This document shows positions 16,919 through 24,289 of a stretch of 50,896 nucleotides of DNA, piece after piece. The stretch spans positions 1 through 50,896 of the IMG/VR virus record IMGVR_UViG_3300042287_000617. One strand, 5' to 3'. Each line of letters starts with the position of its first letter. The first letter of the stretch is position 1. The notes beneath the pieces were generated by a model that was not told the origin of the DNA, made no database searches, and worked only from the letters and a program-made list of their open reading frames with translations. The DNA comes from a virus. A program made the translations under genes and the position numbers.

Positions 16919-17953
16919 ATGAGAATTAACGAAATCTTAACTGAATCACAGCTTGAACAGATAGACGAAGGCCCTCTAGGAGCCTTGGGCCGTGGTATAG
17001 GCAAAGCTGTAGGCGGTGTTGCCAAAGGCATAGGCGCGGTAGCTGGCGGAGTAGTTGGTGCTGGCACAGCATTGAAGAAAGGTTATCAGTCTGGAAAAGC
17101 TGTAGTAGGAGATGATCCAGATCCTAATGCAGGAAAACCTGGGTATACTCCACCGGCAGAAGCACCAGCAGCAGGAGGCGGAGCAGCAGCAGCACCAGCA
17201 GCAGGAGGCGGAGCAGCAGCAGCACCAGCAGCAGGAGGCGGAGCAGCAGCAGCACCAGCAGCAGGAGGCGGAGCAGCTCCTTCAACCCAAGATATCAATG
17301 CGCAAGGACCTGCAGGCACAGCACCAGCTAAGCCACAAACAGGCGCAGCAGGCGCAGCGTTAGCTAAAACTACAGCAGCAGTAGATAAGCAAACTTCAAC
17401 CAAAGCCGGAGAAACTGTTTACGCTCAGGTTAAGGCCAACGTAGATAAGTTAGATAAGAAAGGCAAGCAGAGAATTTTGCAACTGTTGACAAAATCATTA
17501 GCAGCACCGGCAGGGGCACCTAAGCCAGGAGCAGCGCCAGCAGCCGCAGCACCAGCGAATACTATGGCTAATGCACCTGTCAGTGCAACAAACACCGCTG
17601 ATCCTAGTAATCCTAATCTAGCAGCAGCAAAACCCCCAGCGGCGGAACCAGCAGCGGATGCCACAGCGACTGCACCAGCAGGACAAGGAGCATTTGCTAA
17701 TGTGGCTCAACAGTTGTCTAAACCCGCAAAAGACCCGGCCGTTAAAGCCGCCGCAGATGCAGCACTAGCAAAACCAGGATTCCAACGAACAGCGTCAGAC
17801 AAACTAGCAATCAAAGCAGCCGCAGAAACAAAGAGTCTAGTACATCGTGGAAAAAGCCTCAATGAAATATTTGCACAGAAGCTGGAAATACACAAGCGCA
17901 GAATGTTCGAATCAGCACTGGCCAAGGGAACCGCTAGTGTATTTGTAAAATGA
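16919..17953 (+). CDS. Ala/Pro/Gly-rich candidate internal head protein
   Basis: This 344-residue low-complexity protein starts two bases after the previous gene. It begins MRINEILTESQLEQIDE, again like a capsid-targeting peptide ending in an I-x-E site, followed at once by a Gly/Ala/Lys helix (LGRGIGKAVGGVAKGIGAVA) like the second such helix of its neighbour. Residues 81-120 are four copies of a ten-residue Ala/Gly/Pro repeat. Residues of about 168-198 (YAQVKANVDKLDKKGKQRIL) match the C-terminal motif of the neighbour. The rest is a flexible Ala/Pro linker with a basic C terminus (FAQKLEIHKRRMFESALAKG). It looks like a shortened, linker-rich paralogue of the preceding protein. Confidence 0.6.
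   Translation: MRINEILTESQLEQIDEGPLGALGRGIGKAVGGVAKGIGAVAGGVVGAGTALKKGYQSGKAVVGDDPDPNAGKPGYTPPAEAPAAGGGAAAAPAAGGGAAAAPAAGGGAAAAPAAGGGAAPSTQDINAQGPAGTAPAKPQTGAAGAALAKTTAAVDKQTSTKAGETVYAQVKANVDKLDKKGKQRILQLLTKSLAAPAGAPKPGAAPAAAAPANTMANAPVSATNTADPSNPNLAAAKPPAAEPAADATATAPAGQGAFANVAQQLSKPAKDPAVKAAADAALAKPGFQRTASDKLAIKAAAETKSLVHRGKSLNEIFAQKLEIHKRRMFESALAKGTASVFVK
17161..17280 (+). repeat. Tandem 30-bp repeat, four units, in coding sequence
   Basis: Four head-to-tail units of 30 bp; the first three are identical and the fourth diverges only in its last bases. Each encodes ten residues of Ala, Pro and Gly. Copy number probably varies by slippage without changing frame. Confidence 0.95.
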
Positions 17954-18195
17954 GAATTCGAGATTTAAACGACGGTTTTGTAGACAGTTTTAAAAAAGGA
18001 TATGCTAAAACTGCTCCTGGCCCTAGTACGGTATCAACCTCTGCAACTTCTGCACCGTCTGTTGATACAACACAATCTGTGTTTTCTATATTAGATCCTA
18101 GAGATACAAAAAAGATATTGGCGAGTATTATTAACGGTCAACCTTTAGACAATAGACAAATGTCATTGATTAAAAAGATGTATAACAAACTCTAA
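17950..18195 (+). CDS. Small candidate head protein, third member of the MRI.. cassette
   Basis: This 81-residue protein overlaps the previous stop by ATGA. It begins MRIRDLNDGFVDSFKKGYAK, then has a Thr/Ser/Pro/Ala linker (about 20-45), and ends in a helical domain (SILDPRDTKKILASIINGQP then DNRQMSLIKKMYNKL) that recalls the C-terminal motifs of the two preceding proteins in size and charge. No (L/I)-x-E site is visible near its N terminus. Its stop codon overlaps the stop codon of the convergent minus-strand frame. Function unknown; grouped with its neighbours by position, start and layout. Confidence 0.65.
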   Translation: MRIRDLNDGFVDSFKKGYAKTAPGPSTVSTSATSAPSVDTTQSVFSILDPRDTKKILASIINGQPLDNRQMSLIKKMYNKL

Positions 18196-18470
18196 AAGAA
18201 AGGCAGTCCTGATTTTTTAGTTGTTTCGAGATTTTCTGCAACAATCTCTCCAATTATCTCACGTTCGTCCCAACTCATGTTGACGACTTCATTGTAGGAT
18301 AGTCCTCGCATGTACCAACAGAGTTTTAGACAGTCTTTTTTTATCGACCTTGCCTCTTTGTCTAAGTTATCAGATTCCCGTAAAATCTCCGGCAAGGTTA
18401 ATTTTGAGATTTTACGGCGAAAAAATTTGCCTGATCCATGGTTATTGGCATGGTAAATTCTTTGGTACAT
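18192..18470 (-). CDS. -1-frame extension of the gp26-like protein (tail-chaperone T-like)
   Basis: This frame lies -1 relative to the upstream gp26-like gene and overlaps it by 73 bases. Read independently it would start at the ATG at 18470 (92 residues), but no purine-rich ribosome-binding site precedes that ATG and the first 15-20 residues merely shadow the upstream frame. Read through the slippery site at 18419-18425, it adds 75 residues (RRKISKLTLPEILRESDNLD ... WYMRGLSYNEVVNMSWDERE) to make a fusion of about 358 residues. The pattern of a short helical domain with a 'Y..G.s..EV..MsW.E' motif recalls the second half of G/GT-type tail-assembly chaperones. The independent-start model remains possible. 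Confidence 0.7.
   Translation of the reverse strand: MYQRIYHANNHGSGKFFRRKISKLTLPEILRESDNLDKEARSIKKDCLKLCWYMRGLSYNEVVNMSWDEREIIGEIVAENLETTKKSGLPFF
18378..18425 (-). promoter_or_regulatory. Putative programmed -1 frameshift signal: T TTT TTC plus 12-bp stem
   Basis: On the minus strand the heptamer T TTT TTC occupies 18425-18419 in the correct zero-frame phase (codons AAT TTT TTC). After one base a perfect 12-bp inverted repeat follows: CCGTAAAATCTC (18417-18406) pairs with GAGATTTTACGG (18389-18378) around a 16-base loop. The zero-frame stop at 18400-18398 lies in the loop. The spacer is shorter than the usual 5-9 bases, but partial melting of the lower stem would give that spacing. Slippage joins the two overlapping frames exactly. 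Confidence 0.65.
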
Positions 18471-19267
18471 TCACTACACGACACAATATGAGATTTCAAT
18501 TCAATTTCGTCTTTCATTGACACAACATGTTTTGAAATTGTTTCAAATAGATCTTTGTTACAGTTGTGAATAAATTCATTTATCATTTGTTTGTCTGTAA
18601 CTGGTCCGTCTGGAGTATCTATTTGGCTGATACATTCTGCAATCAAATCCACAGTTAGTTCAGTTAACTTTACAAAACTTTTTCCAAATCTTTCTAATTT
18701 TTCTTCGTCCCCCATAGTCTCATCATTGACTATGGCGAATATTCTCTGCTGCTCAAGGGTTTTAATACTGGTCTTGGTTATTTCACTATAGGAATAAGGA
18801 CGCACATGTATAAGAAGAGGATCTGCATGGATTTGTTCTTTATATTCAAAATTATCAAATACGCTGAACCATGCAGATAGATCTACGTCATAGTTATTAT
18901 CAGCATTACAATGCGGACATTGTGTGTTGACTTCCATCTTGTTACCATAAGTAGCTATGCGTATGGCAATCAAAGCAAAGTCAATGTCGATACTGGGCAT
19001 TTTCCAAGGATCAAGTATTGCAGGTATACAGCTCTTGATCAATTCCACAGTGCTTTGTCCTGACAGCAGTGCATCGGGAGTTTTAAACATGAGTTCGTCT
19101 TTGGCAGTCATAGCGTATACAGCATATTGTCCGTTTTCACTGCGATCTAGTGCGCCTTGGGAATAGAATTTACCTTTTGATGGCAAAGACACATAGATCT
19201 TAGGCTGTCTAAAAAACCCAGCCAGGGGATTCTTTTTTTGCTGCATCGTGTTAGGAATTTCGTTCAT
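18398..19267 (-). CDS. 26: gp26-like baseplate hub / tail assembly protein
   Basis: This 289-residue protein resembles the gp26 family of marine T4-like phages (T4 gp26 is 208 residues). The N-terminal signature is IYVSLPSKGKFYSQGA (24-39) followed by AMTAKDELMFKTPDALLSGQ (52-71), as in phage baseplate and tail assembly chaperones. Two cysteine pairs, CPHC (117-120) and CSEC (264-267), could form a zinc ribbon. The last six residues lie beyond a slippery site, so some ribosomes probably make a longer product. It is divergent from the tape-measure gene, the classical neighbour of frameshifted tail chaperones. It may thus act on tape-measure folding rather than only on the hub; that is inference. 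Confidence 0.75.
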   Translation of the reverse strand: MNEIPNTMQQKKNPLAGFFRQPKIYVSLPSKGKFYSQGALDRSENGQYAVYAMTAKDELMFKTPDALLSGQSTVELIKSCIPAILDPWKMPSIDIDFALIAIRIATYGNKMEVNTQCPHCNADNNYDVDLSAWFSVFDNFEYKEQIHADPLLIHVRPYSYSEITKTSIKTLEQQRIFAIVNDETMGDEEKLERFGKSFVKLTELTVDLIAECISQIDTPDGPVTDKQMINEFIHNCNKDLFETISKHVVSMKDEIELKSHIVSCSECTKEFTMPITMDQANFFAVKSQN

Positions 19268-19276
19268 TTTATCTCC

Positions 19277-19290
19277 GGTAAATATATAAT
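19277..19290 (+). promoter_or_regulatory. Candidate promoter for the tape-measure gene
   Basis: GGTAAATA (19277-19284) differs from NATAAATA at one position, and TATAAT overlaps at 19285-19290. Either could start the plus-strand morphogenesis operon. It overlaps the leader of the divergent minus-strand transcript. An AGGA ribosome-binding site follows at 19320-19323. Confidence 0.35.
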
Positions 19291-19299
19291 GCTCACAAG

Positions 19300-19307
19300 T
19301 ATTTATA
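19300..19307 (-). promoter_or_regulatory. Late promoter TATAAATA for the gp26-like gene
   Basis: On the minus strand the octamer is an exact T4 late consensus, 32 bases upstream of the ATG at 19267. A CCGGAGAT ribosome-binding sequence lies between. Confidence 0.7.
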
Positions 19308-19336
19308 TGCGTATTTTACCAGGAAAAAAATAAGCC

Positions 19337-22333
19337 ATGGCCGCAGTAATGATCGACATTCCAGGAATTGGACAAGTAGAAGCCAAAAATGCCGCTTCTG
19401 AATCCACGCTTCGAGAACTGCTGGCCGTAATGAAAGGTGGCCGCGGTGGAGGTGGTGGTGGCGCAGGAGGTGGTGGTGGCGCAGGAGGTGGTGGTGCAGG
19501 AGGTGGTGGTGCAGGAGGTGGTGGTGCAGGAGGTGGTGGCATATTCGGAAAAGCTGGTTCTGCAGCAGGATCAGCACTATTTGGAGTCGGTAAAGCTGCA
19601 GGTGTAGTAGCCGGAGGTCTTGGAAAAATAGCCAGCGGAGCTGGATTAGCCACAGGCGCATTATTTGGTGTTGTAAAACAAGGTATAGACCTTGCTGAAA
19701 AAGGATTATCTGCTGCTGACGCACTAGCTCGCATGGGAGACGATGCTTCAGACGCTGCTAGTATATTCAGCGGTCTTCCTGTGATAGGAAAAATATTCAC
19801 CATGGTAGCAGGAGCCGCTGACAGAATGTTAGCTGCCTATGGTGCTGCTACAGCCGCTGGATCTAGTTTTGGGGGTAGTATCAGTCAGTTTTCAGCAGCA
19901 GCTACTACTGCCGGAATGAATCTACAAGAATTTGGTTCGTTGATTGCAAAAAATGGTCAAGCTATGGGAGCGTTTGGAACTACCACAGAAGGCGGTGCTG
20001 CTAACTTTGCCAAGGTTTCTAAACAGTTGAGATCTACTAGCAGCGACTTATACGCATTGGGATTTAGCACAGCAGAAATAAATCAAGGATTGGCCAGTTA
20101 TGGTAATCTAATGAAACTGCAGGGACTGCAGGGCAAAAAATCTAATGCAGAACTAGCACAAGGTGCTAGAAGCTATATGAAAGAATTAGATCTGCTGGCC
20201 AAAGCCACAGGTAAAAGTCGCCAAGAAGTAGAAAATCAAATGGCTGCGATGGCCAAAGATGCGCAGTTCCAAGCGTCAATGTCTGGGTTAGGTGATGGCG
20301 TGAGAAAAAGTTTTCTTGCAGTCACAACCGGACTTCCGGATGGTCTACAAGATTTTGCCAAAGACATCATGGCCACTGGTACAGCAACCACAGAAGAAAA
20401 TCAAAAGCTCATGGCCATGATGCCTCAGAGTGCGGCCATGCTACAGAGAATGAATCAAAAAATGCAGCGTGGTGAGGCAGTGACCTTAGAAGAACGTAAC
20501 GCATTAAACAATCTCATGAAGTCAGAAGGCGGAAAACAATTACAGAGCATAAAGAGCGCAGGCGCTGCTAGTGCAGACCTTGCTGGAACCGTAAACAAAC
20601 TTTCGGCTACTCAACAGATAAATGCCAACGCACTCAAAGAAGGCACAGAAGAACAAAAAAAAGCCGCGGCCAATACAGACAAGTTCAATGAAAAAATGAA
20701 CAAAATGAAAGAAGTGTTATCTGGTCTTAGTAATACTTTTACAGGCATATTGGCCAACAGCGGGTTTTTAGATCTATTAATCAGTGCTGTTGGCCTGGTA
20801 GCAGATATTGCTAATGCAGTGCTTGTACCAGCATTAAAAGCTCTAGATGCAGGCATACGTCCTATCGTAGATATTTTCCAGAAAGTATTTCCACCAGTGC
20901 TGGCAGTGGTATCTGCTCTGTTTGAAAAGATCAGTCTAGGACTGCAACTGATTTTTGGGCCTGTGGTAGAAAGAATTGGCAAGGCCCTAGAAGGCGTCAG
21001 CATGAAATTTGAAGATTTCAAAGGTGTAATTGACGTTGTTGATGAAGCATTTAATTTCTTATTCGGTATTGTGAACAGTGTGGTAGCAGGATTAGAAATA
21101 GCATTCGGTGGATTATTTGAAGCTGTACAGGATCTCATGCAGCCATTCAGTGAACTTTGGACAGCACTAACTGATATTTGGGGTACCACGAATGAACTGG
21201 GGGGCGGTTTTGATTGGCTCAAACAGACTATCATTGAAGTGGGGTCTGTAATAGGAGAAGCATTTAAGATACTTGGAGCCATCATAGGCGCAGTGGTAGG
21301 TGTAGTTACTGACATGTACAAATGGTTCAATGAAACTGTACTGAAGTCACAGTTTGTGGTAGATATGTTTAAGACTCTAGGCACTGTGGTATCAGAAGCA
21401 TGGCAGACCTTTAGAAAGTATTTCAGTGTAGCAGGTATTAAATCACTAATGGAAGGAGTTGTAGATGGATTTGTTGGATTAGTAGACAGCATACGTGTGA
21501 AACTGCCTAATGCTTTGGGTGGTATTAGCAAAGACGTTTATGAAGAACGAGAAAAAGAAAGAGCTGCTAGAAAAGAACAACGTGACACGGTAGTAGACGC
21601 GGCGCTTACAACAGCGAAAGCAGAAAAAGATGCAAAAGTAGCTGCAAAACTTGCTGAAGTAAATCAAAATCAAAAAACAATCAAAGAAAGAAGTTTGTTT
21701 GCAGAAGCTAATAAAAAAATCGCACAAAAAGAATTAGCTGGACGAGAAGCCGCAGCCAAAGCAGCTGAAATGTCTATAGACTATGCCTCTGGTCCAGAAG
21801 CATTATTAAAACAATTCAGCGCCAAGGAAGGTGGAGCAGTTGAGATAGGTGTCAAGAAAGGCGAAATTACCAAAGACAAAGAACTAGCAGACGCAGAACT
21901 AGCAGCAGCCAAAACCGGTGCAGAAAAGAAAGCTGCTGCTGAAAAAATTGAAGCTGCTGAAGCTAAATTAAAAGCTCTAGAAGAAGCATTAGCGTTAGCT
22001 AAACAACGCAGCGGCACTGCTCCACCTGCTGCATCTAGTAGTGCAGATGCTACAAGAAAAACAATTGAAGCTGATGCAGCAAAGAAAACAGCTGATGATG
22101 CAGCGGCCAAAAAGAAAGCGGAAGATGATGCAGCAGCCAAGAAAAAAGCCGAAGAAGATGAAGCCAAAAAGAAAGAAGATGCTGCGAAAAAACCAGAATC
22201 TTTAGAATCCCTAATGGCGCAGTTAAATACACATATGGTAAAATTATTAGATTTAACAGCCAAAACTACAACTAACACCTATGCTACCTACGAAGCTGCC
22301 AAGAACCTAAACGGAAATTTATATAAAGCATGA
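19337..22333 (+). CDS. 29: Tail tape measure protein (T4 gp29 counterpart)
   Basis: This 998-residue protein has typical tape-measure composition. A Gly-rich linker at 34-68 is followed by long helical Ala/Gly-rich segments, several hydrophobic stretches (for example GFLDLLISAVGLVADIANAV near 475 and KILGAIIGAVVGVVTDMYKW near 645), and a charged Lys/Ala/Glu coiled-coil region from about 735 to 955 ending in a short folded tail. Tape-measure length sets tail length; at roughly 1.5 Angstrom per residue this would give a tail near 150 nm, longer than that of T4 (gp29, 590 residues). The stop overlaps the gp20 start (ATGA). No sequence motif proves the identity; size, composition and place do. 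Confidence 0.8.
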   Translation: MAAVMIDIPGIGQVEAKNAASESTLRELLAVMKGGRGGGGGGAGGGGGAGGGGAGGGGAGGGGAGGGGIFGKAGSAAGSALFGVGKAAGVVAGGLGKIASGAGLATGALFGVVKQGIDLAEKGLSAADALARMGDDASDAASIFSGLPVIGKIFTMVAGAADRMLAAYGAATAAGSSFGGSISQFSAAATTAGMNLQEFGSLIAKNGQAMGAFGTTTEGGAANFAKVSKQLRSTSSDLYALGFSTAEINQGLASYGNLMKLQGLQGKKSNAELAQGARSYMKELDLLAKATGKSRQEVENQMAAMAKDAQFQASMSGLGDGVRKSFLAVTTGLPDGLQDFAKDIMATGTATTEENQKLMAMMPQSAAMLQRMNQKMQRGEAVTLEERNALNNLMKSEGGKQLQSIKSAGAASADLAGTVNKLSATQQINANALKEGTEEQKKAAANTDKFNEKMNKMKEVLSGLSNTFTGILANSGFLDLLISAVGLVADIANAVLVPALKALDAGIRPIVDIFQKVFPPVLAVVSALFEKISLGLQLIFGPVVERIGKALEGVSMKFEDFKGVIDVVDEAFNFLFGIVNSVVAGLEIAFGGLFEAVQDLMQPFSELWTALTDIWGTTNELGGGFDWLKQTIIEVGSVIGEAFKILGAIIGAVVGVVTDMYKWFNETVLKSQFVVDMFKTLGTVVSEAWQTFRKYFSVAGIKSLMEGVVDGFVGLVDSIRVKLPNALGGISKDVYEEREKERAARKEQRDTVVDAALTTAKAEKDAKVAAKLAEVNQNQKTIKERSLFAEANKKIAQKELAGREAAAKAAEMSIDYASGPEALLKQFSAKEGGAVEIGVKKGEITKDKELADAELAAAKTGAEKKAAAEKIEAAEAKLKALEEALALAKQRSGTAPPAASSSADATRKTIEADAAKKTADDAAAKKKAEDDAAAKKKAEEDEAKKKEDAAKKPESLESLMAQLNTHMVKLLDLTAKTTTNTYATYEAAKNLNGNLYKA
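19446..19540 (+). repeat. Glycine-coding short tandem repeat in the tape-measure gene
   Basis: Repeated 15- to 18-bp units (GGAGGTGGTGGTGCA type) encode Ala followed by four or five Gly, about six times. It is likely a flexible linker and prone to slippage. Confidence 0.9.
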
Positions 22334-24036
22334 GCTGGAAAAGACACTTTACCCCTGTAAAAATTGACAACTCAGGTGGCTCTATGAGTCCAATCAGTGG
22401 CCGCGGCCGCCCTGGTCCGGCTCGTGCCAATTACTCTAGTTTCCTGCCAGATGTCTACGCAGGTGCGCCCAATCGTGTGGAACGCTACATGCAGTATGAT
22501 ACCATGGACATGGATTCAGAAGTTAATGCTGCTCTAGATATCCTCACAGAGTTCTGCACACAAAAAGAAAAAGAAAATCGCACACCGTTTAATACATTTT
22601 TCAAAGGTAACCCTACTGCCACTGAAGTAAAACTGTTGAAAGATAGTCTGCAGAAATGGAGCAAACAGCAGCAGTTTGAAACTCGTATATTCCGTATTTT
22701 CCGCAACGCACTCAAGTATGGCGACTGTTTCTTTGTGAGAGACCCCGAAACTAAAAAATGGTTGTTTGTAGATGCTGCCAAGGTTACTAAGATCATAGTC
22801 AACGAATCCGAAGGCAAGATACCTGAACAGTACGTGATCCGTGATATCAACTTCAACTTCAAAGACATGGTGGCTGTGACTCCGCATGGTACCACAAACA
22901 CAGCACCCAGCGGCACTAGTTCATATACCACAGGTGGTGGCTTTGGCCGCGGTATGGTTGGCGCAGCAGCACAACCTCCTGGCACTAGATTCAGCAACCA
23001 GACCAATGAAGTTACCATAGATGCCAAGCATGTGGTGCATATCAGTATGAGCGAAGGACTAGACAACAACTATCCTTTTGGCAATTCAATACTAGAATCA
23101 GTGTTCAAAGTCTACAAGCAGAAAGAACTGCTTGAAGACGCTATCATCATCTATCGCATCCAACGTGCGCCTGAACGCAGAATTTTTTATGTAGACGTAG
23201 GCAACATGCCAGCACACATGGCCATGAGCTTTGTTGAGCGTGTGAAAAACGAAATCCAACAGCGCCGTATTCCTTCATCCACAGGAGGTGGCGCTAATGT
23301 CATAGACGCTTCATACAATCCATTAAGCGTCAACGAAGACTACTTCTTCCCACAGACCGCAGAAGGTCGAGGATCTAAAGTCGAAACACTGCCCGGCGGT
23401 ACTAATCTAGGTGAGATAACCGATCTACGTTATTTTACTAACAAATTGTTTAGGGCTTTACGCATACCTAGTTCATATCTTCCTACGGCCATAGATGAAC
23501 AGCCCAACACCATGGCAGATGGCAAGGTTGGTACGGCCTATATTCAAGAACTGAGATTCAACGAATACTGTAAACGCCTACAGTCAATGATCGTAGAAAC
23601 TTTTGATCTAGAATTCAAACTGTGGCTAAACGCACAGGGCATCAACATAGACAACGGTTTGTTTGAATTGAAATTCAACTCACCACAGAACTTCGCTGCT
23701 TATCGTCAATCAGAACTTGACACAGCTAGAGCCGCAACATTCAGCCAGGTCATAGCTATTCCACATCTCAGCAAAAGATTTGCAATGAAACGGTTCCTAG
23801 GTTTATCAGAAGAAGAAATCAAAGAAAACGAAAAGCTATGGAGAGAAGAAAACGGAACGACATTAAAACCAGATCTTGATGCACAGAGTCAGTTGAGAAA
23901 TGTAGGTGTCTCAGCTGGCGGAATGGCCGCAGACGCGGCAGCACAGACCGCAGAAGCACCTGCAGATATGGCAGCTGCCGCAGAAGCAGGTGCAGAAGGT
24001 GCAGAAGCAGCACCTGCAGAAGCTCCAGTTCAATAA
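22330..24036 (+). CDS. 20: Portal vertex protein gp20
   Basis: This 568-residue protein is a clear gp20: YMQYDTMDMDSEVNAALDIL near residues 53-72, GDCFFVRDPETKKW near 131, the IYRIQRAPERRIFYVDVGNM stem/wing region near 276, and YFTNKLFRALRIPSSYLPTA near 374. The portal forms a dodecamer at one vertex of the prohead, starts capsid assembly and is the DNA channel. T4 gp20 is 524 residues; the C-terminal tail here is an Ala/Glu-rich extension. A Gly/Thr-rich insert lies at about 195-220. It overlaps the tape-measure stop and is followed by a late promoter-like octamer across its own stop codon. Confidence 0.97.
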   Translation: MSWKRHFTPVKIDNSGGSMSPISGRGRPGPARANYSSFLPDVYAGAPNRVERYMQYDTMDMDSEVNAALDILTEFCTQKEKENRTPFNTFFKGNPTATEVKLLKDSLQKWSKQQQFETRIFRIFRNALKYGDCFFVRDPETKKWLFVDAAKVTKIIVNESEGKIPEQYVIRDINFNFKDMVAVTPHGTTNTAPSGTSSYTTGGGFGRGMVGAAAQPPGTRFSNQTNEVTIDAKHVVHISMSEGLDNNYPFGNSILESVFKVYKQKELLEDAIIIYRIQRAPERRIFYVDVGNMPAHMAMSFVERVKNEIQQRRIPSSTGGGANVIDASYNPLSVNEDYFFPQTAEGRGSKVETLPGGTNLGEITDLRYFTNKLFRALRIPSSYLPTAIDEQPNTMADGKVGTAYIQELRFNEYCKRLQSMIVETFDLEFKLWLNAQGINIDNGLFELKFNSPQNFAAYRQSELDTARAATFSQVIAIPHLSKRFAMKRFLGLSEEEIKENEKLWREENGTTLKPDLDAQSQLRNVGVSAGGMAADAAAQTAEAPADMAAAAEAGAEGAEAAPAEAPVQ

Positions 24037-24042
24037 TAAATA
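24035..24042 (+). promoter_or_regulatory. Late promoter-like AATAAATA across the gp20 stop
   Basis: The octamer overlaps the gp20 stop codon TAA (24034-24036). The expected start site would fall in the gp67 ATG at 24047, so it more probably serves the genes further downstream. Confidence 0.5.
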
Positions 24043-24046
24043 CATT

Positions 24047-24289
24047 ATGCTTCTAAACGAATTTTTTTATTTTAACGAAAAAAACAACGACTTTGCCAAT
24101 GATCGTAGATACGATGCTGGCAGAGATTCATCAGTTGTGAAGAAAAGTGATACTAGAAAAATACGTTTGACCCTACGGCAGATCAATCAACTGAGACTGC
24201 AGGCGGAAGCACATCAAGTAGAATCAGAGTCAGAACTGGGATTTATTAGACAAATGTATGCAACCCCAGCAGAAGCACCTGCAGAATAA
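24047..24289 (+). CDS. 67: Prohead core protein gp67-like
   Basis: This 80-residue protein starts at 24047, not at the longer upstream in-frame start, whose leading part only shadows the gp20 tail. It has KKSDTRKIRLTLRQINQLRL at about 32-51 and a helical end (AEAHQVESESELGFIRQMYA), a pattern I know from the small protein after gp20 in marine T4-like phages. In T4, gene 67 lies between genes 20 and 68, and its product is a major prohead core component destroyed by gp21. LLNE at the N terminus fits the (L/I)-x-E rule. No clear ribosome-binding site precedes the ATG. Confidence 0.75.
   Translation: MLLNEFFYFNEKNNDFANDRRYDAGRDSSVVKKSDTRKIRLTLRQINQLRLQAEAHQVESESELGFIRQMYATPAEAPAE

Noticed and set aside
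17161-17280. Possible CRISPR array because of the 30-bp repeat period
   Set aside because: Units are contiguous with no spacers and keep the reading frame of an Ala/Gly/Pro linker.
18200-18235. Bidirectional terminator between the convergent genes near 18200
   Set aside because: Only a 3-bp stem precedes the T run; too weak to call.
19303-19803. Pro-rich minus-strand frame overlapping the tape-measure start
   Set aside because: The proline run is only the complement of the glycine codons; it covers the late promoter and has no ribosome-binding site.
20611-21531. 306-codon open frame on the minus strand
   Set aside because: It lies wholly inside the tape-measure gene, has Ser/Thr/Pro-rich shadow composition and no start signals.
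22485-23069. 194-codon minus-strand frame inside gp20
   Set aside because: gp20 is unmistakable on the other strand, and the frame shows no family features.
23906-24046. Upstream extension of gp67
   Set aside because: The added residues are a Gln/Lys-rich shadow of the gp20 tail; the recognisable protein begins at 24047.
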